Of a stretch of 64,000 nucleotides of DNA, positions 8,305 to 17,509 are shown piece after piece. The position numbers and the translations under genes were made by a program. The notes under the pieces are model-generated. The model had not been told where the DNA came from. It did no database searches and saw only the letters and a list, made by a program, of their open reading frames with translations. Every line of letters begins with the position of its first letter. Within the stretch, counting starts at the first letter, position 1. This DNA comes from Phocaeicola sartorii JCM 17136 = DSM 21941 (GTDB lineage: Bacteria > Bacteroidota > Bacteroidia > Bacteroidales > Bacteroidaceae): positions 62,001 through 126,000 of the forward strand of contig NZ_BAKM01000003.1 of assembly GCF_000614185.1 (NCBI RefSeq). The letters run 5' to 3'.

Positions 8305-10905
8305 TCAGAATTTTAATGTGTAACTGAATGACGGAAGTATGGGGAACATCCCCGTCGCTTTCCCCTTGAAACTGCCGTCTGGCATCTCTTGCACCTTGCC
8401 GTAAAGGGGATTGATACGGCAATAAGCGTTATAAACGCTGATGTTCCATATCCTTTCATGCCCTCGGTGGGTGGTGCTGCGGAAATTAACACCGAGGTCG
8501 AGGCGGTGATATGCCGGAAGCGACACGTTGTTCGGCTGTTCGTATATCCATTCCGAAGCAGACTCGCCACCGATGCCGGGGATGACGGGAGCATTGACCT
8601 GTTGTTGCGGCACGGTCATACGGTTCCCTGTATGGTAAGTCCATGAAGCGTATGCCTCTATCCGGGAAGAAAAGTTGTGGCGAACGCTGAGGTTTAATTT
8701 ATGACGATTGTCAAATTTATCGGGATACCATCCATTATAGAATGTCGGGAAGTTGCGCTTGCTCCATGACAAGGTATAAGCCGCACTGATGTGTGTCCGG
8801 TTATTGCTATAGCTGGTTTCCCATTCCAGCCCGTATGCCTTTCCCTTGCCCTCATGGATTTTTTCTTCCCAGTCATCGGCAGAGGGCGTGAGGCTGTTTC
8901 CACCGTTATATTCCACAATGTGATTCATCGTTTTGTAAAATCCCTCCATATTCAACCGGATGCGGAAAGGTAGTTGCAGATACATCCCGACCGCATATTG
9001 TCGGGAGCGCATCGGTGCAATCTTTTTGGTGGAAGGTACCCAAAAATCCATCGGCAGATTCAAGTATGTGTTGGAAAGCTGGTGCATGAACTGGCTCATT
9101 TCCGTATAGGAAGCCTTGAATGTCACACGGTCGCTGCATTGGTAACGGATGGATGCGCGGGGTTCTATGGAATGATAAGTCTTGCCTGTTATATGGAACA
9201 GGGTGTAATGCAGTCCGGCATTCAGCTTCAGACGGTTGCTTAGAGCTATGTCGTCTTCGGCATACAATGAAAATTCCTGTCCGTTATAGGAACCTGAAGC
9301 CTCGCGTGACAGGGTGTCTTTCTGGCTGTCAGTCCCGGAATAATCCCATGTGCGTGCGCTTTGAGGACGGAAAAAGTGCATCAGGTAATTTGACCCTATA
9401 CGCAGGCGGTGCGCAGGATTTGGCCGATAATCGAACTCCATACGGTAGCCAATGTCATCGATGGTGGAGCGGTTATTACGCTCGCTATGGGTTATCCCTG
9501 ATAATTGTCCTTCATTAAAAACCCTTTCTTCGGAAAGGTAATCGTGACGGGAACGGTTATGGGTATAGACACCCGTGAATATGGAGTACAGTTTCGGGGA
9601 GAACTGGTACTTCCAGTTCAGGGAGGCCGTCAGATTGCCCCATTGCAGGTTGAATTTAGTACGGTCTTCTTCCCGGTTGTAGTTCGTGCCGTATTCTTTC
9701 TCAAACTGCTTGTTGTTCACTTTCATGATGTCATTGCCCGAATATAAGCTGATGTCTGCACGGCTGCGTTCCGAAAAGCGGTGCGTTATTTTGGCGTTTA
9801 TGTCATGGAAGGCATAGCGCATATTTATCTTATCGGCCTTTGAACTGTTGCGTATGGCCAATGCCGGTACTGTGATGACATCGAGCCATGTGCGACGCAT
9901 TGCAATGTTGAACGAGGTCCGGTCTTTCTTTATGGGACCTTCAAATTGGATTCGTCCGTCCAAGAGTCCTATGCTTACCGTACCGTGGTATTCTTTCATG
10001 TTTCCATCATTGGTACGTACATCCACGACGGAAGAAAGTCTTCCGCCGTAGCGTGCAGGGAAGCCGCTCTTGTAGAAGTCGATGTTTTTTACAATATCCG
10101 TGTTGAATGCGGAAAAAAGCCCTCCCAGATGGTTCACCTGATAAAGAGGTGTGCCGTCCAACAGAAAAAGATTCTCATCGTTACCGCCGCCATGTACATA
10201 CAGCCCGGAAATGAGTTCGGTGCCTGCCGCCACTCCCGGAAGATTCTGTAATGTCTTTACCACATCCGGCGAACTCATAAGCGCATATCCGGTATTCAGT
10301 TCTTTGGAAGTCAATGATACTTTTCCTGTTTGGGTAGTCATCAACGGAGAATTCAAATCAGCGGTCACAACCACTTCTTCCAGTTGATATCCTTCTTTTA
10401 GATGAATTTTCAGAGTTGTATCATGCTGAAGAAACACATCTTCCGAGTGTTCGCCACAACCTATGGATGAAAAGCGTATGGCATGATGTCCTTCCGGAAG
10501 TGTGATACTGAAAAAACCGTGTTCGTTGCTCAATGTGCCTGTTCCTGTCGTGACGTCCCATACTGTGGCATTTATGACTGTTTCACCATCATGCTGATAG
10601 ACATAACCGCTCAAAGTGTATTTCTTTTTCCGGCTCAACAGTACATGTTTCCCGTTTACTTCCCACTTTATGTCTGTATTACGGAATAATTCATTCAAAG
10701 TGGAGTGCAAGCCCCGTCCTTTTAAGGGTTTGCCGATATAGGGTATATCCAGTTTCAATGAGGCATCATACACGAAATTTACGGCATACTCTTTTTTAAC
10801 TACCTCCATTTGTTGTCTGACGGTACATGAATGAACCTTATGCTGGGCGTGAAGCGAAAGTGGCAATATAAACAAGGTCAATATAAGGATTGTCAGCCTG
10901 ATCAC
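8305..10905 (-). CDS. TonB-dependent receptor with STN and carboxypeptidase-like N-terminal domains, 866 aa
   Basis: The order is signal peptide (1-20), secretin/TonB short N-terminal (STN) domain (about 22-95, including NFVYDASLKL), carboxypeptidase-regulatory-like repeat (about 97-175), plug (about 180-320, with GKVSLTSKEL, LQNLPGVAAGTE and GGRLSSVVDVRT) and a long barrel ending in a C-terminal Phe (YTLKF). STN receptors signal through FecR anti-sigma factors, and here the FecR gene lies directly upstream. The GTG start overlaps the FecR stop as GTGA. It should take part in both ligand import and surface signalling. The ligand is not evident. Confidence 0.9.
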   Translation of the reverse strand: MIRLTILILTLFILPLSLHAQHKVHSCTVRQQMEVVKKEYAVNFVYDASLKLDIPYIGKPLKGRGLHSTLNELFRNTDIKWEVNGKHVLLSRKKKYTLSGYVYQHDGETVINATVWDVTTGTGTLSNEHGFFSITLPEGHHAIRFSSIGCGEHSEDVFLQHDTTLKIHLKEGYQLEEVVVTADLNSPLMTTQTGKVSLTSKELNTGYALMSSPDVVKTLQNLPGVAAGTELISGLYVHGGGNDENLFLLDGTPLYQVNHLGGLFSAFNTDIVKNIDFYKSGFPARYGGRLSSVVDVRTNDGNMKEYHGTVSIGLLDGRIQFEGPIKKDRTSFNIAMRRTWLDVITVPALAIRNSSKADKINMRYAFHDINAKITHRFSERSRADISLYSGNDIMKVNNKQFEKEYGTNYNREEDRTKFNLQWGNLTASLNWKYQFSPKLYSIFTGVYTHNRSRHDYLSEERVFNEGQLSGITHSERNNRSTIDDIGYRMEFDYRPNPAHRLRIGSNYLMHFFRPQSARTWDYSGTDSQKDTLSREASGSYNGQEFSLYAEDDIALSNRLKLNAGLHYTLFHITGKTYHSIEPRASIRYQCSDRVTFKASYTEMSQFMHQLSNTYLNLPMDFWVPSTKKIAPMRSRQYAVGMYLQLPFRIRLNMEGFYKTMNHIVEYNGGNSLTPSADDWEEKIHEGKGKAYGLEWETSYSNNRTHISAAYTLSWSKRNFPTFYNGWYPDKFDNRHKLNLSVRHNFSSRIEAYASWTYHTGNRMTVPQQQVNAPVIPGIGGESASEWIYEQPNNVSLPAYHRLDLGVNFRSTTHRGHERIWNISVYNAYCRINPLYGKVQEMPDGSFKGKATGMFPILPSFSYTLKF

Positions 10906-11720
10906 TTCGTGACCTCCTTCCTTATCTTTACATCCAGCGATTTTTCTATCATGGAAATAATCTCATCCAAGTTGTCTGTATCGAATTCTGCTGTAAGTGT
11001 CTTTCCAGTGGAGACACTGGTCAGTTTTACATGGAAGTGTTCGGACAATTCTTTCAGTACTTCAGACAAAGGTGTGTTTTCATAAATGAACTTCCCGGAT
11101 TTGTCTGCATGATCTTTATCTGAGTTTTTCACCATTATCAGTGGAACATCCGACCCAAAAGGCATAACAGCCTGCATATTCCGGGTAAGTACAATACCAT
11201 TCTTATTATTTTTAGAAGAGAACAACACCTTGCCTGATAATACATGAACTTCGGTAACGGAACCATTATTGTTCTCGTTTACTTCGAACTGTGTACCCAG
11301 CACTTCTATTTTAGCATATTCTCCTGATACAATAAACGGAGCGTACTGGTTACGGCGCACATCAAAACTAATTCTTCCGCTCATATCAACTTCCCGTTTG
11401 TTTTTATTGAACCTGTCCGGCAGGTAACTGAGAGTTGAATTGGGAAATAACGTAACCACTGAACTGTCGGGAAGTGTGAATGTTGTGGCATCAGCATAAG
11501 AATATAAGCAAACAGGAGATTCTTTCTCCCACATAAGACAATATGCAGTAAATAGGCATATTGCAACAGAGGCAGCAATCCCAGATACATATCGGAGCCA
11601 TCTGCGCTCTTTGGCTGGATGCGCCTCCTTGTATCTGCGTAAAGCTTTTCGGGTATCAAAAATTCCCGGAGAATAATACCTCAAAACAAATTGTAATCCT
11701 TTTAATTCTTCTTTGTCCAT
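10902..11720 (-). CDS. FecR-type anti-sigma factor, 272 aa
   Basis: A short cytoplasmic N-terminus is followed by one membrane segment (about residues 45-62, VSGIAASVAICLFTAYCLMW). A periplasmic FecR domain follows (TTFTLPDSSVVTLFPNSTLSYL, abbreviated, then IEVLGTQFEVN and VTEVHVLSGKV), then a C-terminal DUF4974-like region (YENTPLSEVLKELSEHFHVK). It should hold the adjacent ECF sigma factor in check until signalled by the TonB receptor. It overlaps the receptor start by four bases and follows the sigma gene by 64 bases. Confidence 0.9.
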   Translation of the reverse strand: MDKEELKGLQFVLRYYSPGIFDTRKALRRYKEAHPAKERRWLRYVSGIAASVAICLFTAYCLMWEKESPVCLYSYADATTFTLPDSSVVTLFPNSTLSYLPDRFNKNKREVDMSGRISFDVRRNQYAPFIVSGEYAKIEVLGTQFEVNENNNGSVTEVHVLSGKVLFSSKNNKNGIVLTRNMQAVMPFGSDVPLIMVKNSDKDHADKSGKFIYENTPLSEVLKELSEHFHVKLTSVSTGKTLTAEFDTDNLDEIISMIEKSLDVKIRKEVTK

Positions 11721-11784
11721 TTTCGATGTTCTTTTTAGCTAAGAGTAAAATCAACCGAAATCCTACTATTCCAAACAAAAAAAA

Positions 11785-12315
11785 TTACCCGAAAAAGAAA
11801 AAATAAATTTTCCGGCACTCACCTTTGATAGTCTTAAGAGCCTTGCTGATTTGGTTTTTGACCGTGTTTACGGAGATTCCAAGTTGGTCTGCCACTTCTT
11901 CGTATTTCAATCCGTCCCGTTTGCACAGCAGGAAGGCTTCACGACAACGATCAGACAATGAATCTATAGCAGTCCACATTCTTGCTTCCATAAATGACTG
12001 TTCTTTGTATTCTGTATCAGTAAGAATTTCCTCAAACTCTGAAATAAAACGATTCCGGTCAATCATGTTTTCTTTTTTCAGGATAAAAAAGCATCTGTTG
12101 CGCACCATCATAAACAAATAGGATTTTATATCGGAGACGAAACAACCTTTTTCGGACCGTTCGAGAAAATCAGTCAAACAATCCTGTACGACATCCTCTG
12201 CATCCTCTGTTATATGCAGGTAATGAAGTGCATACAGGCACAATAGCCGATAGTATTTCCGATAAATACTATCTATATCTATTTTTTCAAATTTGGTTGA
12301 TTCAGACTTTATCAT
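11785..12315 (-). CDS. RNA polymerase ECF-type sigma factor, 176 aa
   Basis: Region 2 (YRLLCLYALHYLHITEDAEDVVQD) and region 4 (SLSDRCREAFLLCKRDGLKYEEVADQLGISVNTVKNQISKAL, cited in pieces) are clear, with the ECF spacing. I chose the ATG at 12315 because the upstream extension is not sigma-like. It lies about 25 bases after a TAnnTTTG box on this strand. It should direct RNA polymerase to its own FecR/TonB operon. The C-terminus ends in a run of Phe encoded by a poly-T stretch. Confidence 0.88.
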   Translation of the reverse strand: MIKSESTKFEKIDIDSIYRKYYRLLCLYALHYLHITEDAEDVVQDCLTDFLERSEKGCFVSDIKSYLFMMVRNRCFFILKKENMIDRNRFISEFEEILTDTEYKEQSFMEARMWTAIDSLSDRCREAFLLCKRDGLKYEEVADQLGISVNTVKNQISKALKTIKGECRKIYFFFFG

Positions 12316-12339
12316 AATGGCATTTATAACACAAGGATG

Positions 12340-12347
12340 CAAAATTA
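12340..12347 (-). promoter_or_regulatory. -7 box for the sigma/FecR/TonB operon
   Basis: On the reverse strand TAATTTTG fits TAnnTTTG and is about 25 bases upstream of the chosen sigma factor start. Confidence 0.45.
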
Positions 12348-12571
12348 TCCGTGTAGTATCAGTCGTAATAGTAAAATCCGACTGAAACGGATAAATTGAT
12401 ATCTGAACCGCCCAAACGGGCGGTTTATTGCACAAAAAACTAATTTCCGAATTGGCATTTCGGCAAACGTAAAGTGTAACACTGTTCGTTTCAACATTCA
12501 TTTTAATCATTTCGAAAGTGATTTTGTCCGTTTCAGCCGATTTTATCTTATCAAATAAAGAAGCAAATCCC

Positions 12572-12579
12572 TATCTTTG
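12572..12579 (+). promoter_or_regulatory. -7 box for the LytS/LytTR pair
   Basis: TATCTTTG fits TAnnTTTG exactly and ends 28 bases before the ATG at 12608. A second match at 12592-12599 is too close to the start codon to be preferred. Confidence 0.5.
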
Positions 12580-12607
12580 TGGAATATGAAGTAACTTTGC
12601 ATCTGAT

Positions 12608-13698
12608 ATGACAAAAGAAAATATAAAAATAATGAACTGGCGGAACGGGCTTTTATTATCAGCGTTTCCTATGTGCTCTACCTCATTATATGGTTAATTC
12701 TCGATGATGAAACAACTGACCAATCTCCGGGAATGGCGGCAGTCGATTATATCGTCGATTTTTTATTGTGCATGCTCTTTACCTATATATCTTTGGGATT
12801 CTCTTATCTTGTTTTTAGGATTTTGCCTTTCAGGACATCTTATGTGTGGGTGATTGTCTATGCCTCATGTCTTTTGACTCTGAATAATATTGTCGCATTC
12901 GGCATGATATCTTTATTCAATTTCTTATGGGATGAAACCGGGAACGGACTTCTTGACGAATTACTCAACATGAAAGGCGCATATACTTTTGCAATGATAT
13001 CCACCTTCATATCAAGCGTTTATGCCAACGCATTCTACCTTCAATCTTACATCAAGGCACGTGACGAGAAGCAAACACTTGAAATGGCACTGATGAAGGA
13101 GAAAGAGATCGCCCTACAGTCACAACTCAACTCCCTGAAACTGCAAATCAATCCGCATTTCATGTTCAACAACTTCAACAATCTGCTGGAATTGATTGAA
13201 GAAGATACCGGACTGGCTGGCAAATTCCTAAGCAATCTGTCAAAAGTGTATCGGTACATCATTGCTAATTTGGACAGGAATCTGATTCCTGTTACTGAGG
13301 AGATAAAATTCCTTGATTCATACTTGTATCTAATGAAGGTACGTCACGCCGGAGGCGTCATTACGAAAATCAGTCCAGAGGTTAAAGAATGTAAGGGGTT
13401 CCTTCCTCCGGCGGTGTTGCAGCTTCTTGTGGAGAATGCAATAAAGCATAATAGCTTTTCAATGGAACATCCGCTGTTTATTGCCATTGCGTTGTCGGAT
13501 GATTATATCACTGTGCATAATCTTAAATCACCTTTGCTGTCAAAAATGGACTCAACGGGTTTAGGCCATAAAAACATCATAGAACGATACGCATTGCTCT
13601 GCGACAAAAAGGTTAAGATAGAGAATGCCGAAAACTTCTATTCGGTAAGTTTGCCAATAATTAAAAACATCATTTCCCATGAAAATACTGATTCTTGA
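12608..13698 (+). pseudogene. LytS-type sensor histidine kinase, frameshifted close to its start
   Basis: The intact part has several N-terminal membrane helices (for example YVLYLIIWLIL and LLTLNNIVAFGMISLF) and a His_kinase domain with the phosphoacceptor motif QINPHFMFNNFNNLLEL and an N-box LLVENAIKH. There is no ATG in the main frame. The ATG at 12608 reads MTKENIK and joins the kinase frame (NNELAERAFIISVSYV) if one A is added to the five-A run at 12625-12629. Repaired length is about 363 residues. It overlaps the response regulator gene by 20 bases, so both are one operon. The break may be a read error. Confidence 0.75.
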
Positions 13699-14434
13699 AG
13701 ATGAACAGCGCAATGCCATGCGCCTCATAAGATTACTAAATGATATTGATGCAACGTTTGTAATTGAAGGTCCATTTACAAGCATAAAAGAGGCGGTCGA
13801 ATTTTTCCAATCAAGAAAAACAACAGACCTCATACTTGCGGATATCCGTCTTACTGACGGTCTAAGTTTCGAGGCTCTTAAATACGCTCCGGCAACCGTA
13901 CCCATCATATTCACTACTGCATACGATGAATATGCGGTACAGGCATTCAAGTTCAATAGTTTTGACTATCTTCTGAAGCCTTTGGATGTCGATGAACTTG
14001 AAGCAGCCATAAATAAAGCAATCAAAGCAGGTAAAAATTATACCGAAGAGAATTTCCGGCAGCTTTTCGACGCGTTACAAAAGAACCAGTTCCGTTATCG
14101 GGAACGTTTCCTGTTACCTTATCGTGACGGATATAAGACAGTACGTGTCTCGGACATCAATCATATTGAGACTGAAAATAAGAATGTGTATCTTCGCCTT
14201 AATAACGGTACTTCAGAAGTTGTCAATGTGTCAATGGAAGAACTTGAACAGCAACTCAACCCAGACTGTTTCTTCCGTGCAAACCGACAATATATTATCA
14301 ACGTAGAGCATGTTTTATTCCTCGGTAATTATTTCGGAGGGAAACTTATTGTCCATTTAAAGGGTTATCCGAAGACAGAAATCCAAGTAAGTAAGGAAAA
14401 AGCTCAACGTATTAAGGAATGGCTTGACAGGTAA
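13679..14434 (+). CDS. LytTR-family response regulator, 251 aa
   Basis: The receiver domain (1-120) carries the acidic pair (LEDEQ), the phospho-Asp in LILADIRL, and the Lys in YLLKPLD. The LytTR DNA-binding domain (about 150-250) has GYKTVRVSDINHIETENKNVY and FFRANRQYIINVEHV, quoted in part. It overlaps the kinase gene end. It should bind direct repeats upstream of targets not identified here. It is the last clear chromosomal gene before the ICE. Confidence 0.9.
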   Translation: MKILILEDEQRNAMRLIRLLNDIDATFVIEGPFTSIKEAVEFFQSRKTTDLILADIRLTDGLSFEALKYAPATVPIIFTTAYDEYAVQAFKFNSFDYLLKPLDVDELEAAINKAIKAGKNYTEENFRQLFDALQKNQFRYRERFLLPYRDGYKTVRVSDINHIETENKNVYLRLNNGTSEVVNVSMEELEQQLNPDCFFRANRQYIINVEHVLFLGNYFGGKLIVHLKGYPKTEIQVSKEKAQRIKEWLDR

Positions 14435-14682
14435 AGTTATAAAAATGATTATAGTAAAGGTATCAAATTCAAAAAATAGTATTTTACTATGAGGTAATAT
14501 ACAAGTTGTCTATAGTTCGTTATACGTATTTCACATATTCATTTATGAATTTCGGAAACAAAATATTGGTTTTAGCAATTTTGCACATATTGTATCAACA
14601 AACTATAATTAACCTATTACAATAACAAAACAGCTTCTATTTGTTCTTATAGCATTTGAAGATTTCCGCTTCCGATATTCCG

Positions 14683-14701
14683 AGCGTCTTTTTAAGACGC
14701 T
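14683..14701. terminator. Hairpin downstream of the LytTR gene
   Basis: An 8-bp perfect stem (AGCGTCTT with AAGACGCT) and 3-base loop, 250 bases after the LytTR stop. There is no T-run beyond the stem, so terminator function is uncertain. Confidence 0.3.
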
Positions 14702-15273
14702 GTAAAGTTCACTGACATAAACAGTTTGAAAGTGATTCGTTACAGATAATTATCATTGCACAGCAATCTTTTATATTTTTCCAATCCTGAGATAGTATCC
14801 CCCATAGATTACATTGCAGATAACAGATTTACGAAAATAAGTCAGTAATAGCCTACCATACTGTTCATGCATAATTTTACATATCCACCCTTCATTAAGA
14901 ACCTGTTGCCATTATGTTACAAAAATCTATAACTTTTTATATAAAAGTATTTCACTCTTTCCAATAAATTTATTCTGTGATCTTATAAGATTTCTAAAAA
15001 TACTTCAAAGCCTTTTTAGAAGTATAAATTATAGAAACTGACATATAAAGATTCACCTTATTGCAGCAAATTTAAACAAATAATACAAATGAATGCTTTA
15101 TTTATACTTAAACCAATATAACATGTTATTTTTAAGTGTAAACAAACAAGAATATTTGCATAATAAATATATAAACCAGTTGGCACAGCCTTCCGAATCT
15201 TGTCATATTTCAGTTCTCTTTTCCCCATTATAGCCATTTCCCCTTTTTTATAACCTTGTCATGACTTCACCTT

Positions 15274-15399
15274 GCCGTAGTTCAGGGTGCGAAGCTACGG
15301 GCGGGCCCTAAAAATCTGCAAGCCCGCTTCGCGCCCTACGGGTTTTGGCGAAAATTTTTCAATCCGTCCAGCGGGGCGGTTGAAAAATTTTCACCAAAA
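15274..15399. repeat. Stacked palindromes at the left ICE end
   Basis: Three consecutive inverted repeats: CCGTAG/CTACGG (15274-15300), GCGGGC/GCCCGC (15301-15326) and a long one with 20-base arms, 15343-15362 against 15380-15399, differing at one position. They lie just upstream of the ICE accessory operon at 15490. Such clusters occur at transfer or replication origins and in strong terminators. Which applies here is not shown. Confidence 0.6.
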
Positions 15400-15489
15400 A
15401 GCCTTGCATATTTTCTCCCCGTCCGTATCTGCCCCCTGAAACGAGCAAGGTGAGGCCACCGACAAGGCATAAAAAAAAAAGTCAATGTT

Positions 15490-15783
15490 ATGAAAAAGAG
15501 AACTGAAATACAACAAGATTTGAAACGAGGCTTCGGCTTCGCTCCAACCGGCATAAAATTTTGGATGAAGTGGTCGTTGGTCGGCTTCGTGGTGTACGTG
15601 GCGGTGCGTTTCGTGTGTGCCTTTGTCGGTGGTGTGGCGGCCTTTTGGAGCGGTTGGTTGCCCATGTTGGCAGTTTTGGCGGTGGTGGTTTTCCTCATCC
15701 GTTCCGTGTGGCGCATCCTTTCCGCTCTCCTTTCCCTTTGCGTGCTCGCTCTTTTCATCCTTGTTCTTTGCGTGATACTCTGA
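15490..15783 (+). CDS. Small ICE membrane protein, 97 aa
   Basis: A basic N-terminus (KKRTEIQQDLKRGFG) is followed by two or three hydrophobic segments (MKWSLVGFVVYVAVRFVCAF and LPMLAVLAVVVFLI, then ALFILVLCVIL). It is first in the rightward accessory operon, 31 bases before the next gene, and ends in TGA. No family recognised. Confidence 0.55.
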   Translation: MKKRTEIQQDLKRGFGFAPTGIKFWMKWSLVGFVVYVAVRFVCAFVGGVAAFWSGWLPMLAVLAVVVFLIRSVWRILSALLSLCVLALFILVLCVIL

Positions 15784-15814
15784 AACGAAATATTAATCAT
15801 TAAAACAACTCATT

Positions 15815-16828
15815 ATGAACAAAGTACATTTATTGGGAGCTAACAGAAGTTACGACAGAGACGTTCAGACCGTTTCAGTCAATCAAGTGGTAGTATTGGA
15901 AGGCTACAGCTATGACAGCTATGTTGTGTATGAAGTAACCCGTGACAAGTGGGGAATAACCTATCATCTTGTCAATTTGGAAACACACGAGTTTCACACT
16001 TCCGACCTTATCCGGCCATTATCGGAGAAATTCGGAATAGGCATCTATTACGATGATGCGAACCCCAAGTTTTTGGATCCGTTGGAAACAGCCGCTTTAC
16101 TAACCAAAGCGAAAGAGAAGAAAGCCGAAGCGGAACGGAAAGCGAAGGAAGCAAGGGAAGAATACGAGCGTATCGCAAAAATCGGTGCGGAACGTTTGCG
16201 CCCCCTTATCCCGACAGATGCAAAGGCGGTCATTATCGGCACATTGAGGGTGAACGAATGCGACAGTTATACGGACTATTACGACTATAGTATAGCAAGA
16301 ACCGTCATTTTAGGCTTTTCCAAACATACACGCAACCTCTTTTCAGAAATGCGCAAGCATGCCGCCAATTTTGAGGAAACGGCCTATTTGGCAGAATATA
16401 ACGCGGATTACGAACACCGTGAAAATTACAGCATGGGGGACGGCATGTATTTGGGCAGGAACAAGTACAGCGGTTGGACAATTGAGAAAGAGCCTATCTG
16501 TGACCTTGAAAAGTTCATAGAACGGTATGCGCATACCGCAGGGGATGAAGCCAACCTTTGCATGAAAGCACCGCAGAGGGAAAACGAAGCACAACAGCCG
16601 ACAGCAACCGCAGCCCCTTCAACCCTCAGTCTTGAAATCGTGGAATACAGCGAAAAGGCGATTGCCGTATTCGGTGACACCAAGCCGATAAAGGACGTTC
16701 TGAAAGACTTGAACGGTTTGTTCCGTGCAAACCTCACTTATAAGGGCGAAAGGCGTGCAGGGTGGATATATTCCAAGAAGCAGGAGCTGAAAGTAAGGGA
16801 AGCACTCGCCACGTGCATCCGTGTATGA
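15815..16828 (+). CDS. ICE accessory protein of unknown function, 337 aa
   Basis: It has an N-terminal globular part, a charged helix (about residues 95-130, KAKEKKAEAERKAKEAREEY) likely to be a coiled coil, a middle domain and a C-terminal module (VEYSEKAIAVFGDTKPIKDV, then LKDLNGLFRANLTYKGER) that recurs in Bacteroidetes mobile-element proteins. It ends in TGA at 16826-16828; the next in-frame TAA is at about 16884. It is co-directional with the ParB gene. Function not known to me. Confidence 0.65.
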   Translation: MNKVHLLGANRSYDRDVQTVSVNQVVVLEGYSYDSYVVYEVTRDKWGITYHLVNLETHEFHTSDLIRPLSEKFGIGIYYDDANPKFLDPLETAALLTKAKEKKAEAERKAKEAREEYERIAKIGAERLRPLIPTDAKAVIIGTLRVNECDSYTDYYDYSIARTVILGFSKHTRNLFSEMRKHAANFEETAYLAEYNADYEHRENYSMGDGMYLGRNKYSGWTIEKEPICDLEKFIERYAHTAGDEANLCMKAPQRENEAQQPTATAAPSTLSLEIVEYSEKAIAVFGDTKPIKDVLKDLNGLFRANLTYKGERRAGWIYSKKQELKVREALATCIRV

Positions 16829-16892
16829 CAGCATGAACGGCAGGGCGGAGCAATCCGCCCACCTATCAATGAACCCATAAAAAAGTAACGAC

Positions 16893-17483
16893 ATGAGAAC
16901 AGAAACAAGAACATACACCCTCTATCGGATAACCGAGTTATCCGAGGAAGCCAAAGAGAAAGCACACACCGAATGGTTGTGTAACCGATATTTTTACGGT
17001 TGGACGCACGAGAACCGTCAAACCCTTGATGCCTTTTGCGAACGCTTCGGTATCGTGTGCCGTAATTGGAGATATGATGCATGCAATTACAGCTATGACT
17101 ACCGCAGTAAGCAGGAAGACTGCATAGACGGGTTAAGCGGTTGGCGGTTGATGGCCTATCTGATAAACCACCATTGGAACGACCTATACACGCCAAAATA
17201 TTTTTGGAAAGGGACGAAAGGACGAAAAAGCAGGATATTTGTAGATATTTGTTGTCCCCTTACGGGCTATTATATAGATAACGATATTCTTGATCCGATT
17301 TATAAGTTCTTGAAATCCCCCACCGGGAATGTCACGTTTGACAACCTTATGAACGAATGTCTCGACAGCTTTTTCCGTGCTTGTCGGGATGATATGGAGA
17401 GCACCCAGACTTTGGAATACTTCACGGAAGAAAGCAACGCCAACGGTTGGGAATACCTTTCAGACGGAAAACTATTCAATTAA
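16893..17483 (+). CDS. ICE accessory protein of unknown function, 196 aa
   Basis: An aromatic- and Cys-rich acidic protein starting MRTETRTYTLYRITELSEEA. The opening LSEEAKEKAHTEW resembles a widespread phage/plasmid family of small hypothetical proteins found beside anti-restriction genes. It stops in TAA and is followed 26 bases later by the parB-like gene. Seven of its Trp residues are all encoded by TGG. Confidence 0.6.
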   Translation: MRTETRTYTLYRITELSEEAKEKAHTEWLCNRYFYGWTHENRQTLDAFCERFGIVCRNWRYDACNYSYDYRSKQEDCIDGLSGWRLMAYLINHHWNDLYTPKYFWKGTKGRKSRIFVDICCPLTGYYIDNDILDPIYKFLKSPTGNVTFDNLMNECLDSFFRACRDDMESTQTLEYFTEESNANGWEYLSDGKLFN

Positions 17484-17509
17484 TTATCAATATTTAAAAA
17501 CTTATCATT

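Larger units (their letters stand above)
14435..15489. other. Gene-free stretch containing the likely left ICE end
   Basis: About 1.05 kb with no supportable gene. The first 0.8 kb is AT-rich with one hairpin (AGCGTCTT/AAGACGCT at 14683-14701). From about 15270 base composition jumps to GC-rich with stacked palindromes. The change probably marks the left ICE boundary, but I found no copy of the tRNA-Ser end or of the GTACACC repeats here, so the junction is unresolved. Confidence 0.4.
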
